From contig NC_079912.1 in assembly GCF_024868665.1 (NCBI RefSeq), positions 18,563,384 through 18,627,383 on the forward strand: a stretch of 64,000 nt of DNA, read 5' to 3'. Numbering within the stretch: the first letter of the stretch is position 1; every line of letters begins with the position of its first letter. Of this stretch, positions 21,871 to 33,590 are shown in pieces. The translations under genes were made by a program, and so were the position numbers. Origin of the DNA: Triplophysa rosa. Its lineage: Eukaryota > Chordata > Actinopteri > Cypriniformes > Nemacheilidae. The notes beneath the pieces were generated by a model. It saw only the letters and a program-made list of their open reading frames with translations, was not told the DNA's origin and did no database searches.

Positions 21871-23335
21871 ATGTTATTTACCACTTTTTACTATAGTATT
21901 AGTTGCAGTAAATTTTGTCTCGTGTAATGTTTTTAATCATTTCAAACAAGCCGTCAAATTTAAACGTTTAAGGCAAATTAAGATAAACTGGTAAAAACGG
22001 AGAAAAAAAGATTTGTTTCCATGCTACTTTTTACAATATGAACACAAGAAGATGACTTACTCTAATCATTTGTACTTCTATGCACCAAAAACTTCATGAA
22101 CAACAATATTTACCTACAGCGTACACTACAAACATCAGATATTTTCATACTACAGAGGTCCTTCACATCGGCAGCTGTCGTCCTGCGTCAAACCCAAGTA
22201 TTACACTTGCGTTATCAACCTCAACAAGACTTTGTAAACTTGACCTTGACATGACATTTAAAGTCATTTCTTCACTGGTCTTGTTTTCAATTATAGCACC
22301 CTGTAAAACCCACCCAAAGTGCCATCAAAAAGAAGTTTCTGGGTCTGTCTGACACAAGCTAGACATAAAACAGGCCCAGATTTCTCACCATCCTACACCG
22401 AGGTCTGACAAAAACAGGTACCTGCACTAAAAGTAGCATATCATCCAACAGCACATGGACCACCAGCACCAGAAAGATGCTCTGAGAGGCATTTACAGGC
22501 CTGCCCACTGTATCCACTGTATTTCACCCACACAGACAACAAACACAGTTTAGTTCCCACTGCTGAAGGACGACCTGAATGTCTTTGCTCGGGGCTGGAT
22601 GTAGCGACAGAGCTGTAATTATATCTTTGATCAGAGATTCGTTCTGAACACAACTCAACTGTCTAATTCCTTTCTACGCCTCTGGATTATTAGCCGAACC
22701 CGCCTTTTGTAATTAGCAGGAAAAACCCTGAGTTACACCGTGTGAAGTGTAGTTCGAGCTCTCATTATCTGCTACTTGCTAATTGCGAAGACTAAGGAGT
22801 TTATTAAAACAAATTAACTAATTGCTCTGTGTTTTCAGTCACCAGGGGCATGAAATGTAAATGAGAGAATCATTACCATTTCTTGGCAACCGTGCGGCGG
22901 TTCACAGTCTTATCAAACCGCTTTTACAATGTATGACTAATGCACTCCAACAATTTATCTTTCCTGATCATATTAAAGTTCATTGATTCCAGACCCTGAT
23001 TGGGCCGGGCTGGCGACTGATACAAATGCATGTGAAAGTCACCAATCAAGAGAAATGTACTGCCATACTTCCATCAGCTTAAAGGTTGTGGGTCTCGCTG
23101 CAAAGGAAAAGTGGCAGACACCTTCTATAGGGAAAGCAGCAGACCTTTTGTGCACGACTGACCTAAAGGTTGAGGAATTTGTTTCCATGTTTTTCTCCGT
23201 CTGCGCTGCTTGTGAACGGATGTAGCTTGCTGGATCTGAGGATGTGAGAAATATTTTATGTTTTGAGCAGAGATAAGAAAATGTGCCAGCGAGATCTCTT
23301 AAATCTCTCCTTTTATGCGAGCCAAGACATCTATA
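21871..23335. other. Unique non-coding DNA
   Basis: No gene seen. From 22660 to 22990 the sequence is repeat-free with TAATTAGC, CTAATTGC and ATTAACTAATTG cores and could be regulatory. A donor-like GTAAGTC (minus) near 22055 has no matching acceptor. Confidence 0.4.
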
Positions 23336-23553
23336 TTAAAGGTCCAGTGTATCATTTTTTTGAGGATCTATTGTTTCTACAGTAGCCCTAAATAAATACA
23401 TTACTCCTTCGGCAAAGAGGCGAAAACGTGATGACATCATTGTCCTGTGTCAGCCGCGGTAGTGCCCCGAAAGGGAGGGGTCGAGTGAGCCGTTGGTTGC
23501 AATTCGCAACCTCACCACTAGATGCCGCTAAATTTCAAACACTGGACCTTTAA
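23336..23553 (+). mobile_element. TTAA-ended MITE, GGTCCAGTGT type (copy B)
   Basis: It starts TTAAAGGTCCAGTGT and ends ACACTGGACCTTTAA, a perfect 13-base terminal inverted repeat with one extra mismatch. The internal GAGGATCTATTG joins directly to TTTCTACAGTAGCCCTAAA, so the left-centre is deleted relative to copies A and D. Contains GGTTGCAATTCGCAACCTCA. Confidence 0.93.
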
Positions 23554-24059
23554 AATTATAGGTCTATTTTTATAGCTCCGAATTTCAACAACCGTCTCAT
23601 TTGTCTATTTTTGGTTCTCTAAAGGAATTTTAAGAGAAACATCTGAGACATCATTTTATTTGTCCCCGGGTGCTACATGATGATAGATTGCAGAAAAAAC
23701 TACTGGATCTCATTTCTTTTTGAACCACCTTAAAGACATCGGCAGAGTTTTCTTTTTTCACTGACGTAGTTTCTATCAAAATAATAAAGGAGGACATATC
23801 AAAAGAGTTTGTTCCTTTATTATTTATAAGCAATAGGGTTTCGTCACAGCTATGAATTACAATTTGCTACTTGCAGTTGGATGCAGGTGGCATACGGGTA
23901 AAGAACATTTTCTGTGCAGTGCAAGATGAGTAGCTGTTTTCTGTATATGGGTTTAATCTTAACACTTAAGCACATACAGTCTCAAAGCTAAACTTAGATT
24001 TCATTTAGATATCTACTAGCATGTTAAACAAACCAAGAAGAAATGTTTACTTTGTTTCA
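23554..24059. other. Unique non-coding DNA
   Basis: AT-rich with short frames only. Nothing recognised. Confidence 0.45.
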
Positions 24060-24560
24060 ACTCCCCACATCTGAGGCAGCAAAACCATACTAGAATATCA
24101 AGGTTTGTCCCAGAGGCTATGGAGATGGACAGCATAAATTAGATATAACCTACTCTGTAGATGACATAAGGCAATGTGTTTCACTGACCCAGATCCACCT
24201 TTGCTTAGCCGGAGTGGGTCATAAACATCTTAGGCATGCATAGCCATCATTGTTCTCTATCAAAATCTGTCAATAGCAAAAAATGACAGACCTCCAACAC
24301 AGCGGCCCGGGTGACAACATCTAAAGATTGATAGAAAACAGCTGTTATGTAAACGCATAATTCTCCATTGGCTGATTAGTAGCCAAGGGTGAGGTGTAAA
24401 GATCCACATCGGACGGGAGAGCTTAAAGCAACACACGCCTGATCAATATATCAATATGCATTTAAGGGTCCTGGGCCGGGTCTGCAATCAGGATTACAGA
24501 GAGATCGCACAGCATTACCCTCAACAAATCAATTAACAAATGATATGTACTCCATTGATT
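24060..24560. promoter_or_regulatory. Candidate regulatory block
   Basis: Repeat-free. It includes TGACAG motifs (TALE/Meis-like) at 24286, TGATTGATAG-like and TGGCTGATTAGTAGCC near 24369, GGATTACAG and CAATTAAC. Composition and motif mix resemble conserved non-coding elements; conservation untested. Confidence 0.28.
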
Positions 24561-24955
24561 TGTGTTCATCATACTGGTTTACTGAGGATCAGCCCTACTC
24601 CCTGTATAGGACAAGATGGGTTGGGAATCTTTTGTAGAATCGGTTCAATTGTTCGAAAATACAACCGAATTACAAACAAAAATAAAAAATGTTGCCTTTC
24701 CTTAGCAATAAACTGAAATGAGTCGCTAGAGGCACTAAAACTATTAACTGGAATAGAATAAAAACTTTAACTGCAATAAAGATTTGTGTAATTTACGCAC
24801 CAATATAAACAAAATAAATAATACAATTACAAAAGCATCTAAAAGTTTGAAAAATAAAATAACATTTACATGGAAAATATAAAAATAACAGCTAATTCAA
24901 AACATTAATGAAACTGAAAACAAAATTATAATATCTCAGCACTAGACCCTTCAAA
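24561..24955. other. AT-rich non-coding DNA
   Basis: Long A- and AT-rich sequence with no gene. Nothing recognised. Confidence 0.45.
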
Positions 24956-25283
24956 TTAAAGAGATAGTTTACTCAAAAATGAAAATTCTGTCATCATTTA
25001 CTCATCTTCAAGTTATTCCAAACCTGTATAAATGTATTTGCTCTGACGAACAGAGAGAAACATATTTGGAAGAATGTTAGCAATTTTCAGTTCTGGGACA
25101 TCATTGACTACCATAGTAGGAAAAATTAAAAGGGTAGTCAAAGGTCCGCCAGAACCGTTTGCTTTCCTAAATTTTTCAAAATATCTCATTTTGTGTTCAA
25201 CAGAACAAAAAAATATGCAGCTTTGGAACAACTTGGGGGTGATTAAATGGAGACAGAATTTTGATTTCTGGGTGAACTTTAAC
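24956..25283. repeat. Palindromic fish repeat, subfamily 2 (copy 6)
   Basis: The left end is TTAAAGAGATAGTTTACTCA, then TTCAAGTTATTCCAAACCTG. The centre is ACTACCATAGTAGGAAAAAT; the right arm has TTTGGAACAACTTGGGGGTG and ends TTCTGGGTGAACTTTAA. Overlapping frames on both strands reflect the palindrome. Confidence 0.88.
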
Positions 25284-25628
25284 CTGGTTTTAATATACAA
25301 TAATAGTATAGGAACAATTTTGGCAGATTGATTATTATGCGTACCATCCCATAGTTTAACTACAAATACCATGGTTAAACTATGGTTATTGCGACATCAT
25401 AGTACATTTGTGATTACTATGCTTTTACTACAGATTTATTTCGACAGTAAAGTTGAGCCAATAAAGTTATATATTTGAATAAAACATGATATTCAGTTTT
25501 AAATGAAAGCCATTAAGATTCGTGAACTTTCTTAACACTTATTTTTAATGCGCAATATAGGGATCGATTATTTTGCTTACTCCAAAGTATCTTATTGTAA
25601 TCGTAATCATTAAGTAAAATGATGTTCC
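25284..25628. other. AT-rich non-coding DNA
   Basis: Contains a small inverted pair, ACCATGGTTAAACTATGG near 25366. No gene. Confidence 0.45.
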
Positions 25629-25772
25629 TGTTGCTCAACTGTTGGCATTAGCAGTGTAAAGGTTGTGGGTTTAATCTGAGGGAACATGCATACTGATAAA
25701 ATCGTTTTCCTTCAGTGCACTGTATATCGCTTTGGATAAAAGCATCTGCCAAATGCATAAATGTAAATAAAA
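25629..25772 (+). mobile_element. DANA-like SINE
   Basis: The tRNA-related head GTTGCTCAACTGTTGGCATT and a degenerate B box (GGTTGTGGGTTTAATCTG) are followed by CATACTGATAAAAT, TCAGTGCACTGTATATCGCT and TTGGATAAAAGCATCTGCC, with tail AAATGCATAAATGTAAAT. This is the canonical order of DANA/mermaid SINEs. Better preserved than the 4168 copy, but A and B boxes carry substitutions. Confidence 0.88.
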
Positions 25773-26911
25773 ATGTGCTAACCAGAATCATTGAATTCCT
25801 TATAATTCCCATTCTATAGACACGAGAAGTGCTTTTTATAAGTAAAAAAAAGAAACCAGACCAGCCATGGGCCATTTTGACCCGCTCAGCAAAGCTCTTA
25901 TCTCCCCACACCGGTATCTTTTTTTTCATAGACTCCAACCATGTCCCAAACAACTGCATTTCCATGCTCTGCCTGCTGGTGTACAATCAAAAAATGTCAG
26001 CTTACATCGTGCATTGTTATTCAAATGTCATGGAGACAATGTGGCTGATTTCTGGACGCAGGGCTGAGAGGGGCCAAGCTAATCCTCTCTGTGCTGTGTT
26101 ACGCTTTAGGTCCCTGATTCACTCGACATCATGGTGATTCAGACGGGGCACACAGGCTCAAGATACAGAACAACCCACACCGAGCATCTCGCCACCTCCC
26201 AACAGCCCTAACATTGTGACGACAGCTCTCCTTTACTCTGTATTAATTGGCTTAGCCTTTAAAAGTATTTAACACAGATTGCGAGTCTGTTGCATTATAA
26301 ATCTGGGCGGGGTTTTGAAAGGGGCAAACTGTGACTGAGGTGGCTGTTTGGCTGAGTTAAAGAGGAACAGCTGGACCTTTGTTTTTCTGTGTGTTTTTTT
26401 CAAGTAGTAAAAACAGAAAAGAGGGGAGTATATGCAGATAATCCTTCCATGCAGACTAATCCCCGGCAGCTCGTGTGAATGTAGAGATAGGCCGCAGCAA
26501 TAAGAACCCCCATTTCTAGGGAACATTCCACAGTTTAATACGACAGACTAATGGAAAATAAAATATCACCTACAAACTAAACTGAATACGTAAAGAGGCA
26601 AATGGGATTAATAGCGCTTGCATTTTCCATATCTCTGATATGTGCTAAAACCGTATGGAAATTAGCTTGCGCAGAACTGCTTTGTAAGCACAAGCAGTTT
26701 TTTAAAGAAAAAAATGTGCTCCCGTACTAAATCTACAGCACATGGAAGGCTTGTTCAGGTGAACTATAATGTAAAGACAGTGTCTATTTTAATGCGCCTA
26801 TCCCAAAATATACTTGAGACATCAATGCATTACTAGTAAAAAAGACTTGGTCCACAAGCAAAACATCTTCCTCACTGGGATTCTCAGAATTACCGTCACA
26901 ATCACACGGCA
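25773..26911. other. Unique non-coding DNA
   Basis: No gene recognised. Frames of 66-112 codons at 25648-26137 partly overlap the SINE and each other. From 26130 to 26520 the sequence is repeat-free. Confidence 0.42.
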
Positions 26912-27140
26912 AAAAACGTAACGATGTTACGAGGCGGCAAATTTATTTTACCATCACATTCGTACATTTTAGTATATTTGCTTTGGCGGCAGTGACGTTG
27001 GGTTTAGGGGCGAGGCTAGGGGTGGGCCCTCAGTTGCTTTTTTCATAGTAATCATAAGTTTTTGTACGATTCATAACATACGAACTCATACAAATTAGCC
27101 AGCAGTAAAATAGTTCCGAATTCGGTGAGGTTTGGATTAG
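26912..27140 (+). repeat. GTACGA-rich palindromic repeat F (copy 1)
   Basis: AAACGTAACGATGTTACGAG and a GGCGGCAA are followed by TTCGTACATTTTAG, the GC-rich core GGGGCGAGGCTAGGGGTGGG and TTTTTGTACGATTCA, ending ACATACGAACTCATAC. It aligns along its length with 50106-50131 plus 51142-51335. ATTCGTACGAATT-type repeats are common in cyprinid genomes. Confidence 0.72.
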
Positions 27141-27462
27141 GTTGGAATTACAGGTTCTGGGCAGCTTCATAAAGTTCTTAGTTTCAAAACGATTCAACCC
27201 TAAAATGTTTTTTGACGAGACAGAAATAATGGAAAGTTATATTTTGCTCTTGTGCGTTAGTGTTAAGATTCATTTTGAATCATAATTTTATTTTGGCAAG
27301 TAAAATTAAGAAACACTTCAGTTATCTGTACGGATAACATTTCGACACATTGGAATTATAAGGTTTTATCTGCATTTTAAACAGTTTTGAGATATTGAAC
27401 TTCGAAGTTTTTGCATTCCATTTAACTTTGTGGATACAACCTTTTTCTCAAAATGTAAACAA
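27141..27462. other. AT-rich non-coding DNA
   Basis: Nothing recognised. Confidence 0.45.
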
Positions 27463-27640
27463 CTTACATTTACATTTAGTCATTTAGCAGACGCTTTTAT
27501 CCAAAGCAATTTACAGATGAGATAAACATTGAAAGCAAACTTAAAGAAAAACATCACAAAGTAAATAAGTCACAGAATAACAATATGTAAATAATTCAGT
27601 TTTGACAAAAATGTCAGATAGAACCTTATAAATCCAAGGT
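27463..27640 (-). mobile_element. V-SINE-type 3' tail fragment
   Basis: TTACATTTACATTTAGTCAT then AGCAGACGCTTTTATCC and AAAGCAATTTACAGATGAG is the antisense of the conserved tail of fish V-SINE/DANA-type SINEs. The tRNA head is not seen. The right limit is approximate. Confidence 0.75.
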
Positions 27641-28170
27641 GACAATTTATCTAGCAGATTAAAGGAACAATAAGGGGTTTAAGGAGGATCTATTGACAGA
27701 AATGCAATATAATATACAACACTATTTCTTCAGAGGTGTATAAAGAGCTTACGTAATGAAGCGTTAAGTTTGTAATACCTTAGAATAAGCTGTTTATATC
27801 TACATACAGAGCGGCCCTACATACATTGAATTTGCCGCCATGTTTTGTACGGCAGCCCTAAACGGACAAACAACTCTACAACGCGCGTTTCCTCTCCCTC
27901 TCGGCTGCGGTATCGTGGTGAAACGGATCGCGGGATGATCCGTACGGATCGTGCTCTACGGTTCGGAACGCATGTGACCTGCGGATTAACTGAAAGTTTA
28001 TTCATCATCGAGTAAAAGAGTAAAACGCGCTCTCGCTCGCTCTCTCCAATATCTGGACGAGTACAATATTAAAGCGGTTCCAGATGCACAATGACGCTCA
28101 AAACTGCTCCGTCACACAGCTAATATTACAACAACAACAACATATCTTGGTATGTTAGTATGTTACTCAC

Positions 28171-28241
28171 GTACTGATCCCAATCAAAGCAACCTCCTCG
28201 GGGGTGATTTTTAGACGATCTTTCTCTCCGACGTCTCTCTG
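28171..28241 (-). pseudogene. Candidate exon 2 of a transposon-borne gene
   Basis: On the minus strand an acceptor, ACTTTCCAG, precedes 71 bases open in the phase set by the candidate first exon: QRDVGEKDRLKITPEEV and a few more residues, ending at a GTGAGT donor. A second, similar acceptor (CTTTCCAGCAGAGA) lies about 75 bases upstream, near 28316, as if duplicated. I do not recognise the protein. The element continues without further recognisable exons, so the gene is truncated. Confidence 0.4.
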
Positions 28242-28469
28242 CTGGAAAGTATGTCCATAGATATCTGTGAGTATATCCGCTAAAAGCCTCAGTACCGTGG
28301 GTCCTAACGCGTCTCTGCTGGAAAGACTTTATAATATTAGAGCAGGTCCTAGCTCCTGCCTGACTTTTATCCTTCTTTTTATACTTAAAATCCACAGACC
28401 TTTCATTTTATGTAATAAATAAGACATCGCCCTATCTACAGTCTTTCTAATGTCCGCATGATCTCTTAC

Positions 28470-28541
28470 CTGCGACAACATTCCCTGAGAAGACACGCTG
28501 TCGCAGCCGACGACATCTTTTTGTACTGTGGTGGCCACCAT
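28470..28541 (-). pseudogene. Candidate exon 1 of a transposon-borne gene
   Basis: ATG at 28541 (minus) opens 24 codons, MVATTVQKDVVGCDSV to MLSQ, ending exactly at CAG|GTAAGAG, a near-consensus donor, in phase 0. The next acceptor keeps the frame open. The initiation context, CGATGGTGG, has G at +4. No family is recognised; it may be the 5' coding exon of the autonomous parent of the TTAA MITEs or captured host sequence. Confidence 0.42.
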
Positions 28542-28605
28542 CGTGATTGGACTGAGAGATTCGTTGCAACGCTAGTGGCCGCTGTAAATCAAAAAATGCC
28601 TTTAA

Positions 28606-30204
28606 ATATATTTTTAATAATTCCCTGAGTTTACTTATATAGCTCACCTCTTATAATGTTCAAATGAATAGTCTATTTTGGTATTCTGATCTATCTTAAT
28701 GTGACTCCGAACTGTTTTATTATAATTATTCAAAGTTTTTTTGACCCGGTTTATACCTCTGAGTTTTGCCGAGTAGCTAACTTTGCTGTCAGTTTTGCTA
28801 ATGCCAGCCATTTTTCCCAACATAGATTGACCTCACTTTACCCCTCTTTCTTCAAAGACACCGCTACAAACAAACCAACCAATAAATCTATTGTCACATG
28901 TGCATCTTTAGTTACGGTAAGTACTAACATTTTATTTACCACAAGAGCTAAGAATGGCTGTGGTCTTTTAGTTTGGCTACCCATAACATGCAGCCTTCCT
29001 TCAATTTCTTCTGTATTAAAAACAACATTACTGTACATATACACATCTCTAAAAATGGTTCAGTATGAAAGCATGTTATAAAACCTATATTTTAACAACT
29101 TGCATGTAAGCAGTTAAGCATGTGTCCATACACGGCAAAAATCAAAATGCTACAACGTTTTTTTTTTAATAATTATAAATCATCAAAAGCAGAATACATG
29201 CGAACTCACTGACTATTCACAGTAAACCTAAATCAATACGTCTTAATCTAACATTTGAGACATCACAGAAGGAATCCAGCAAGGAGCAAAAGTGAAATAA
29301 TGCTTGGATTGACCTTTGAGAGGCTAACCGATCAAATCAGAATTCAGCACCGTAAAGACAGAAACTTTATTTGCAGGTCAGGGTGAGTACTATTAAATAT
29401 CCAGACAAAAATGACCTTGACTTTTTGATGTTCTTGAGTGCAGGTTGGGAGCTTGACTACTTCAGTCACAGAGTCTATAAAAAATGTAGAGCAAACATTA
29501 CAAAACGCAAAAAAGTTGAGTAGAAGTTGCATCAGCATTATAAGAAATTCAATTCCTTTATAGTCTCGATGTTATTCCAAACATTGATTTACTTTCAATT
29601 ATTTCAAGCTGCTTGAAAAGCTCAGACCAACAAACTGCTAAATAATTTGACCACAAAGAGATCATCTTTTTGACCAAAAATCAACATTACAGTTACACAT
29701 CCTCACCTTTTTCTATGCGACAACACAAGGTTAGGGCTCTGTTTGGTCTCACAGCGAGACGGAGGAGAAATTGCATGTTTTCAGCACCATCCACCCCGTC
29801 TATTCCCCCCTCCGAAGTAAATGAGGCCCAGACAGGAATCAGCCGAGGAGATTCACACCGCATGAATCTGTAATACATCAACACTGGCGAACCACTGGCA
29901 GCTGCTGCACAAATTGCATTTTACACACGTGTTGAAAACAGAGGCCAGTGGTTGTAAAATACAGACAAATACTAAAAAACTGATAACAGAATATGGCTGC
30001 AAAGTGCTCAAAATCAGCATTTCTGCATTTATATTTCTGCATTTGGCAGATTCTGTTATTGAAAGTGCATCCAAACTAAACGATTTTCAATTGATGTGTT
30101 CCTTGGGATCTAAACCCATGGCCTTGGTGTTTCTCGCCCCAGGCTGTACAAATTACAGAGTTTAAGGTTTGAGTTGCCTTTTTGTTTTACAGTACAAATA
30201 TTAT
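28606..30204. other. Unique non-coding DNA
   Basis: No gene recognised. The 126-codon plus frame at 28701-29081 lacks a known domain. A T-run lies at 29159-29168. Confidence 0.42.
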
Positions 30205-30470
30205 TAAGCGTTCTTAAAACAAGATATTATCTTCCACAATTTAGTCAATCTGAAAACATGTATTAGAGAACAACATGTTGAATTCAGTTGACTTTTTTTA
30301 TGCCACTGGCAAATATTTTTCCCTAGGTTTTCCAGTGGGTAAAACAGACTAAATTCAATATATGTTCTCTAAAACCAAATTATATTTTTCCTTGAAATGG
30401 TGCTTCAAGTAAATTGATCTTGTTGTAAGAATGTACTGGTAAACAAAACAAGTACAGATTAGGAAAATTA
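30205..30470. repeat. Possible inverted-repeat MITE
   Basis: AAACAAGATATTATCTTCCA, CCACTGGCAAATATTTTTCC, TTTCCAGTGGGTAAAACAGA and a mirrored TTCAAGTAAATTGATCTTGT resemble a fish fold-back element built on AAACAAGATA and GGCAAATATT. Ends are unclear. Confidence 0.4.
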
Positions 30471-30533
30471 TCCTTGTTATGCTGAATAAAAATCATGTTA
30501 TCAGAACATGACAAATATTCATCATGGTAATAC

Positions 30534-30978
30534 TTTAAAGGAACAGTATTCACCCGAAAATAAAGATTCTGTCTTTGTTTACTGTACGCACCCTCGAGTT
30601 GTTTCAAGTCTGTGTAAATTTCTTTTGTTATGATAAACACAAAGAAAGATATTTGGAAGAATGCTTGTAGCCAAACATTTCTTGGCCACCACTGACTACC
30701 GTAGTAGGAAAAATGACAACGGTAGTCAAAAGTGTCCCAGAACTGTTTGCTTTCCTACATTCTTCAAAATATCTTCTTTTGAGTTCAACAGAACAAAAAA
30801 AGTTATAAAGCTAATTTTCCTATGGTAGCCAATGGTGGCCAAGAACTGTTTGGTTACAAGCATTCTTCCAAATATCTTTCTGTGTTCATCAAAACAAAGA
30901 ACTTTATACAGATTTGGAACAATTCAATGGTGAGTAAAAATATTTTTGTTTTTATTTTTGGGTGAACTGTTCCTTTAA
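30534..30978. repeat. Palindromic fish repeat, subfamily 2 (copy 7, longest)
   Basis: It starts TTTAAAGGAACAGTATTCAC and ends TTTTTGGGTGAACTGTTCCT. AAGATATTTGGAAGAATGCT at the left mirrors AGCATTCTTCCAAATATCTT at the right. A partial extra module, ACTACCGTAGTAGGAAAAAT to TCTTCTTTTGAGTTCAAC, sits in the middle, so arms look duplicated. Confidence 0.9.
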
Positions 30979-32450
30979 GTGATCTGTTGTTATATTCACT
31001 GACTGGTTCGCTTGGCTATCATATGTTGCGCCGACATGCACATGTAAATGAGCATCCCATCAATTCCATGCAGTGTTTGCAAATTGCTCTCATGTCCAGC
31101 TGGACATCTGATTCTCATCCTACACAACAGTGGCAGTGTTCGATATCCATATACATCTACATTTAAACAATGAAACGATCAGGTGAGCAACAGCAGTAGG
31201 ACAGCAAGTCAATACAACTATGAAAGATCTCCAATAATCAACACAATTAAAGTCACGGCATCCCGATGCATCTACCCGTCTGTCAAAGGCTAAGTTCAGT
31301 CACTGCATATCAACTCCAAAGTGAATCATCACTCCAAATGAAACCCGTATTATCACTTAATCCAGCGCTGCCCTTCTGCCAAGCACAAGAAACGGGTGGT
31401 TTTATAGCACACGGAAGAAACCAGCGGCGAGGTTCCCATGGAGTTCTTTGCAGATTTTCACACATTATCAATTAACAAAATAAAGGTCATAAAACAAATC
31501 CAAGAAGCAAAAACTCAAAACGTAGTGACCGGCACATAAAGATATGCAACGAGACTGATGAAAATGATTAACATGGGGGATTAAAATATTGACATTTCTA
31601 CAGAGCGGTTTGCCACTACAGAACAGACCCTCCACTGTTCCATTTCCTCAGCAAGATCCTCGTCAACGACCGCGCGGCGCTGCTGTAGCGATCAATGCGA
31701 GTCTGACCCACAAACACAGAGCTGTATTTTTTATCCCTGTTGCCATTGAGCATCTGTTCAAAGTGAGTCATTATAAAGGCATCACGTATAAACATATTAG
31801 CAGGCAGAGAGGGGAATAAATCTGCACTCTTTTCACTTGCACACATTCTATTTCCATAATACTCCTTATTAGATTTTTTGTGTGGGTGTCTGAGTTTTGG
31901 GTGAAAACCCTGTCCCCTCCAGCACAGGCACTTTGTGTAGCGGAGAGGTCAGTCCCTGGTCAGGGCCAAATTGGCAGTGTAGGAGATGGCATAAGCATCA
32001 CAGCTTGCAATTAATGCGGGGGAAATTAATTTACAGCTTTTAACAATCGGGACTATGGAAGGGTCAGAGTTGAATTTTGTGGCGGATGTGTCTTGAAGAA
32101 ACACAAACAGAAGCATTAATGTGAAGAAGAACATCCACAAGATGATTTCCAAATTCCATTCTTAATTTGCTCACTCCTACATAATGTTCGTATGCATGAT
32201 CTCCGAACTGAATTTCATACAATGAGAGCAGATGTTTATTTAAAGTGGCACAAAAGTCAAACAAATCATAAAATAGTTTTGTCTGAAGTATAGAATTAAA
32301 TTCAAGATATCCACTCTCAAATCTTCATAAAAAAGTGACATTTAAACATTTAGTACCATTTGTGACATCACTGGTCACAAAGAGAGAACCGTTGTCGTTC
32401 GGTCTCAATCACGACACTGCAAGTCTGAAAAATGTACTAGCACGCTGAAT
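30979..32450. other. Unique non-coding DNA
   Basis: No gene recognised. From 31240 to 31870 the sequence is repeat-free with moderate GC. Overlapping 76-codon frames on both strands at 31589-31846 have no known content. Confidence 0.42.
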
Positions 32451-32818
32451 TTGAAAGGAGCAACGTGGAGATTTTAGCGGCATCTAGTGGTGAGGTGGCG
32501 AATTGCAACCAACGGCTCACTCCACCCCTCCCTTTCGAAGCACTACAGCAACTGACAGAGGACAAACATTTCATCACATTTTTACTTCTTTTCTGAAGGA
32601 GATAACATCATTAGCAGTTTGTCCGTTTAGGGCTACTGTAGAAACAACACGGCGAAGGGGACCCGCGGTGTATGTCGATAGAAAAAGCTCATTCTAAGAT
32701 AATAAAAACATAAAACTTCATTATGTAAGCTCTTTATACAACTCTGAAGACATAGTTATGTATACTATATTGCATTTCTGTCAATAGAGCCTCCAAAAAA
32801 TGACACACTGGCCCTTAA
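32451..32818 (-). mobile_element. TTAA-ended MITE, GGTCCAGTGT type (copy D)
   Basis: Inverted relative to copies A and B: ATTTTAGCGGCATCTAGTGG at the left, GAATTGCAACCAACGGCTCA, TAGGGCTACTGTAGAAACAA, and TCTGTCAATAGAGCCTCCAA then CACACTGGCCCTTAA at the right end. The left terminal repeat is decayed (TTGAAAGGAG). Nearly full length for the short form. Confidence 0.92.
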
Positions 32819-32826
32819 GGCTTTGA

Positions 32827-32932
32827 CACTACACTTTTGAAAAAAATGAGCTTTACGGTGCCATAAAGAACCATTTTTGGTTGAATGGTTCTACAAAGAA
32901 CCTTTAAGGTCCAAAGAACCAAAGTAGATTAT
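32827..32932. repeat. GGTTCTTT-type fish repeat fragment
   Basis: ACACTACACTTTTGAAAAAA is followed by CATAAAGAACCATTTTTGG, GGTTCTACAAAGAACCTTTA and CCAAAGAACC. Alternating AAAGAACC and GGTTCT units are typical of a widespread fish repeat. It directly abuts copy D. Confidence 0.65.
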
Positions 32933-32994
32933 TCAACTACTTGTTTTTCATAATTACATCACATACATTTCTACAGTACAATCCTTCATATTTC

Positions 32995-33590
32995 TAATTA
33001 TCGAAGATCACAGATTTCAAAGCAAGCTGGCGGGCGTATCAGACACATGTCAAACACAGGCCGTTTGATACGCTGAGATATTTTAACGTCTAATTAAGCT
33101 CATTACCAGCTGATTAGAGTTCAGCTCTGCCGGCGGCAAAATAGGGCCTCCCGTCATTTGGCCAGCTTCAGTTTGCCGGCAGGGGAATAGGGCGTACGGA
33201 GCTTAACAGGCATGCTTTTGTCCACGCTGACAAGCAACATGAAGCGGCCATTGCCGTTTTATTAATTAGTCCCTTTGAAAGTTGAGCCATGTGGTTCAGC
33301 ACATTACGACATTTGTGTTGTGCACATACACAGATCTTTCTCTTTATTTCACTACGAACAACCGAGGGCTGGTGGCCAATCATTACAGATGAGACGTTCT
33401 TTCAGAGCATGACCTTTGTGAGCCTCCATCCAGCAAAGGCTTTCACTTTTAATTAAACGCGAACGAAAGCGTTCACTTTGATGAACATGAGTCATATTTC
33501 TTCTTCATGTAAATAATTAGCTTTGTTTTGCATTTCTGCCTGACGTGAATACAGTGAATCAAAGCAACGGCGCTTTTGTTTTTGTCATGA
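32995..33590. promoter_or_regulatory. Candidate regulatory block with GC hairpin
   Basis: Repeat-free. Contains GTCTAATTAAGCTCATTA at 33090, GCTGATTAGAG, TTTTATTAATTAG at 33257, TTTTAATTAAACGCG at 33447 and AAATAATTAGC at 33512. A near-perfect inverted pair, CTGCCGGCGGCAAA (33127-33140) and TTTGCCGGCAG (33172-33182), brackets 31 bases. Dense homeodomain-type cores in GC-balanced spacers suggest an enhancer; conservation untested. Confidence 0.35.

Larger units (their letters stand above)
27659..28605 (+). mobile_element. TTAA-ended element, GGTCCAGTGT type (copy C), long form
   Basis: The left end is TTAAAGGAACAATAAGG, then GGAGGATCTATTGACAGAAA as in copies A, B and D. The right end is GCCGCTGTAAATC...ATGCCTTTAA. 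Between them are about 650 bases absent from the short copies, with minus-strand reading frames and splice-like sites (28171-28241 and 28470-28541). Most likely a less-deleted relative of the short MITEs carrying part of the parent's gene. Confidence 0.7.
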
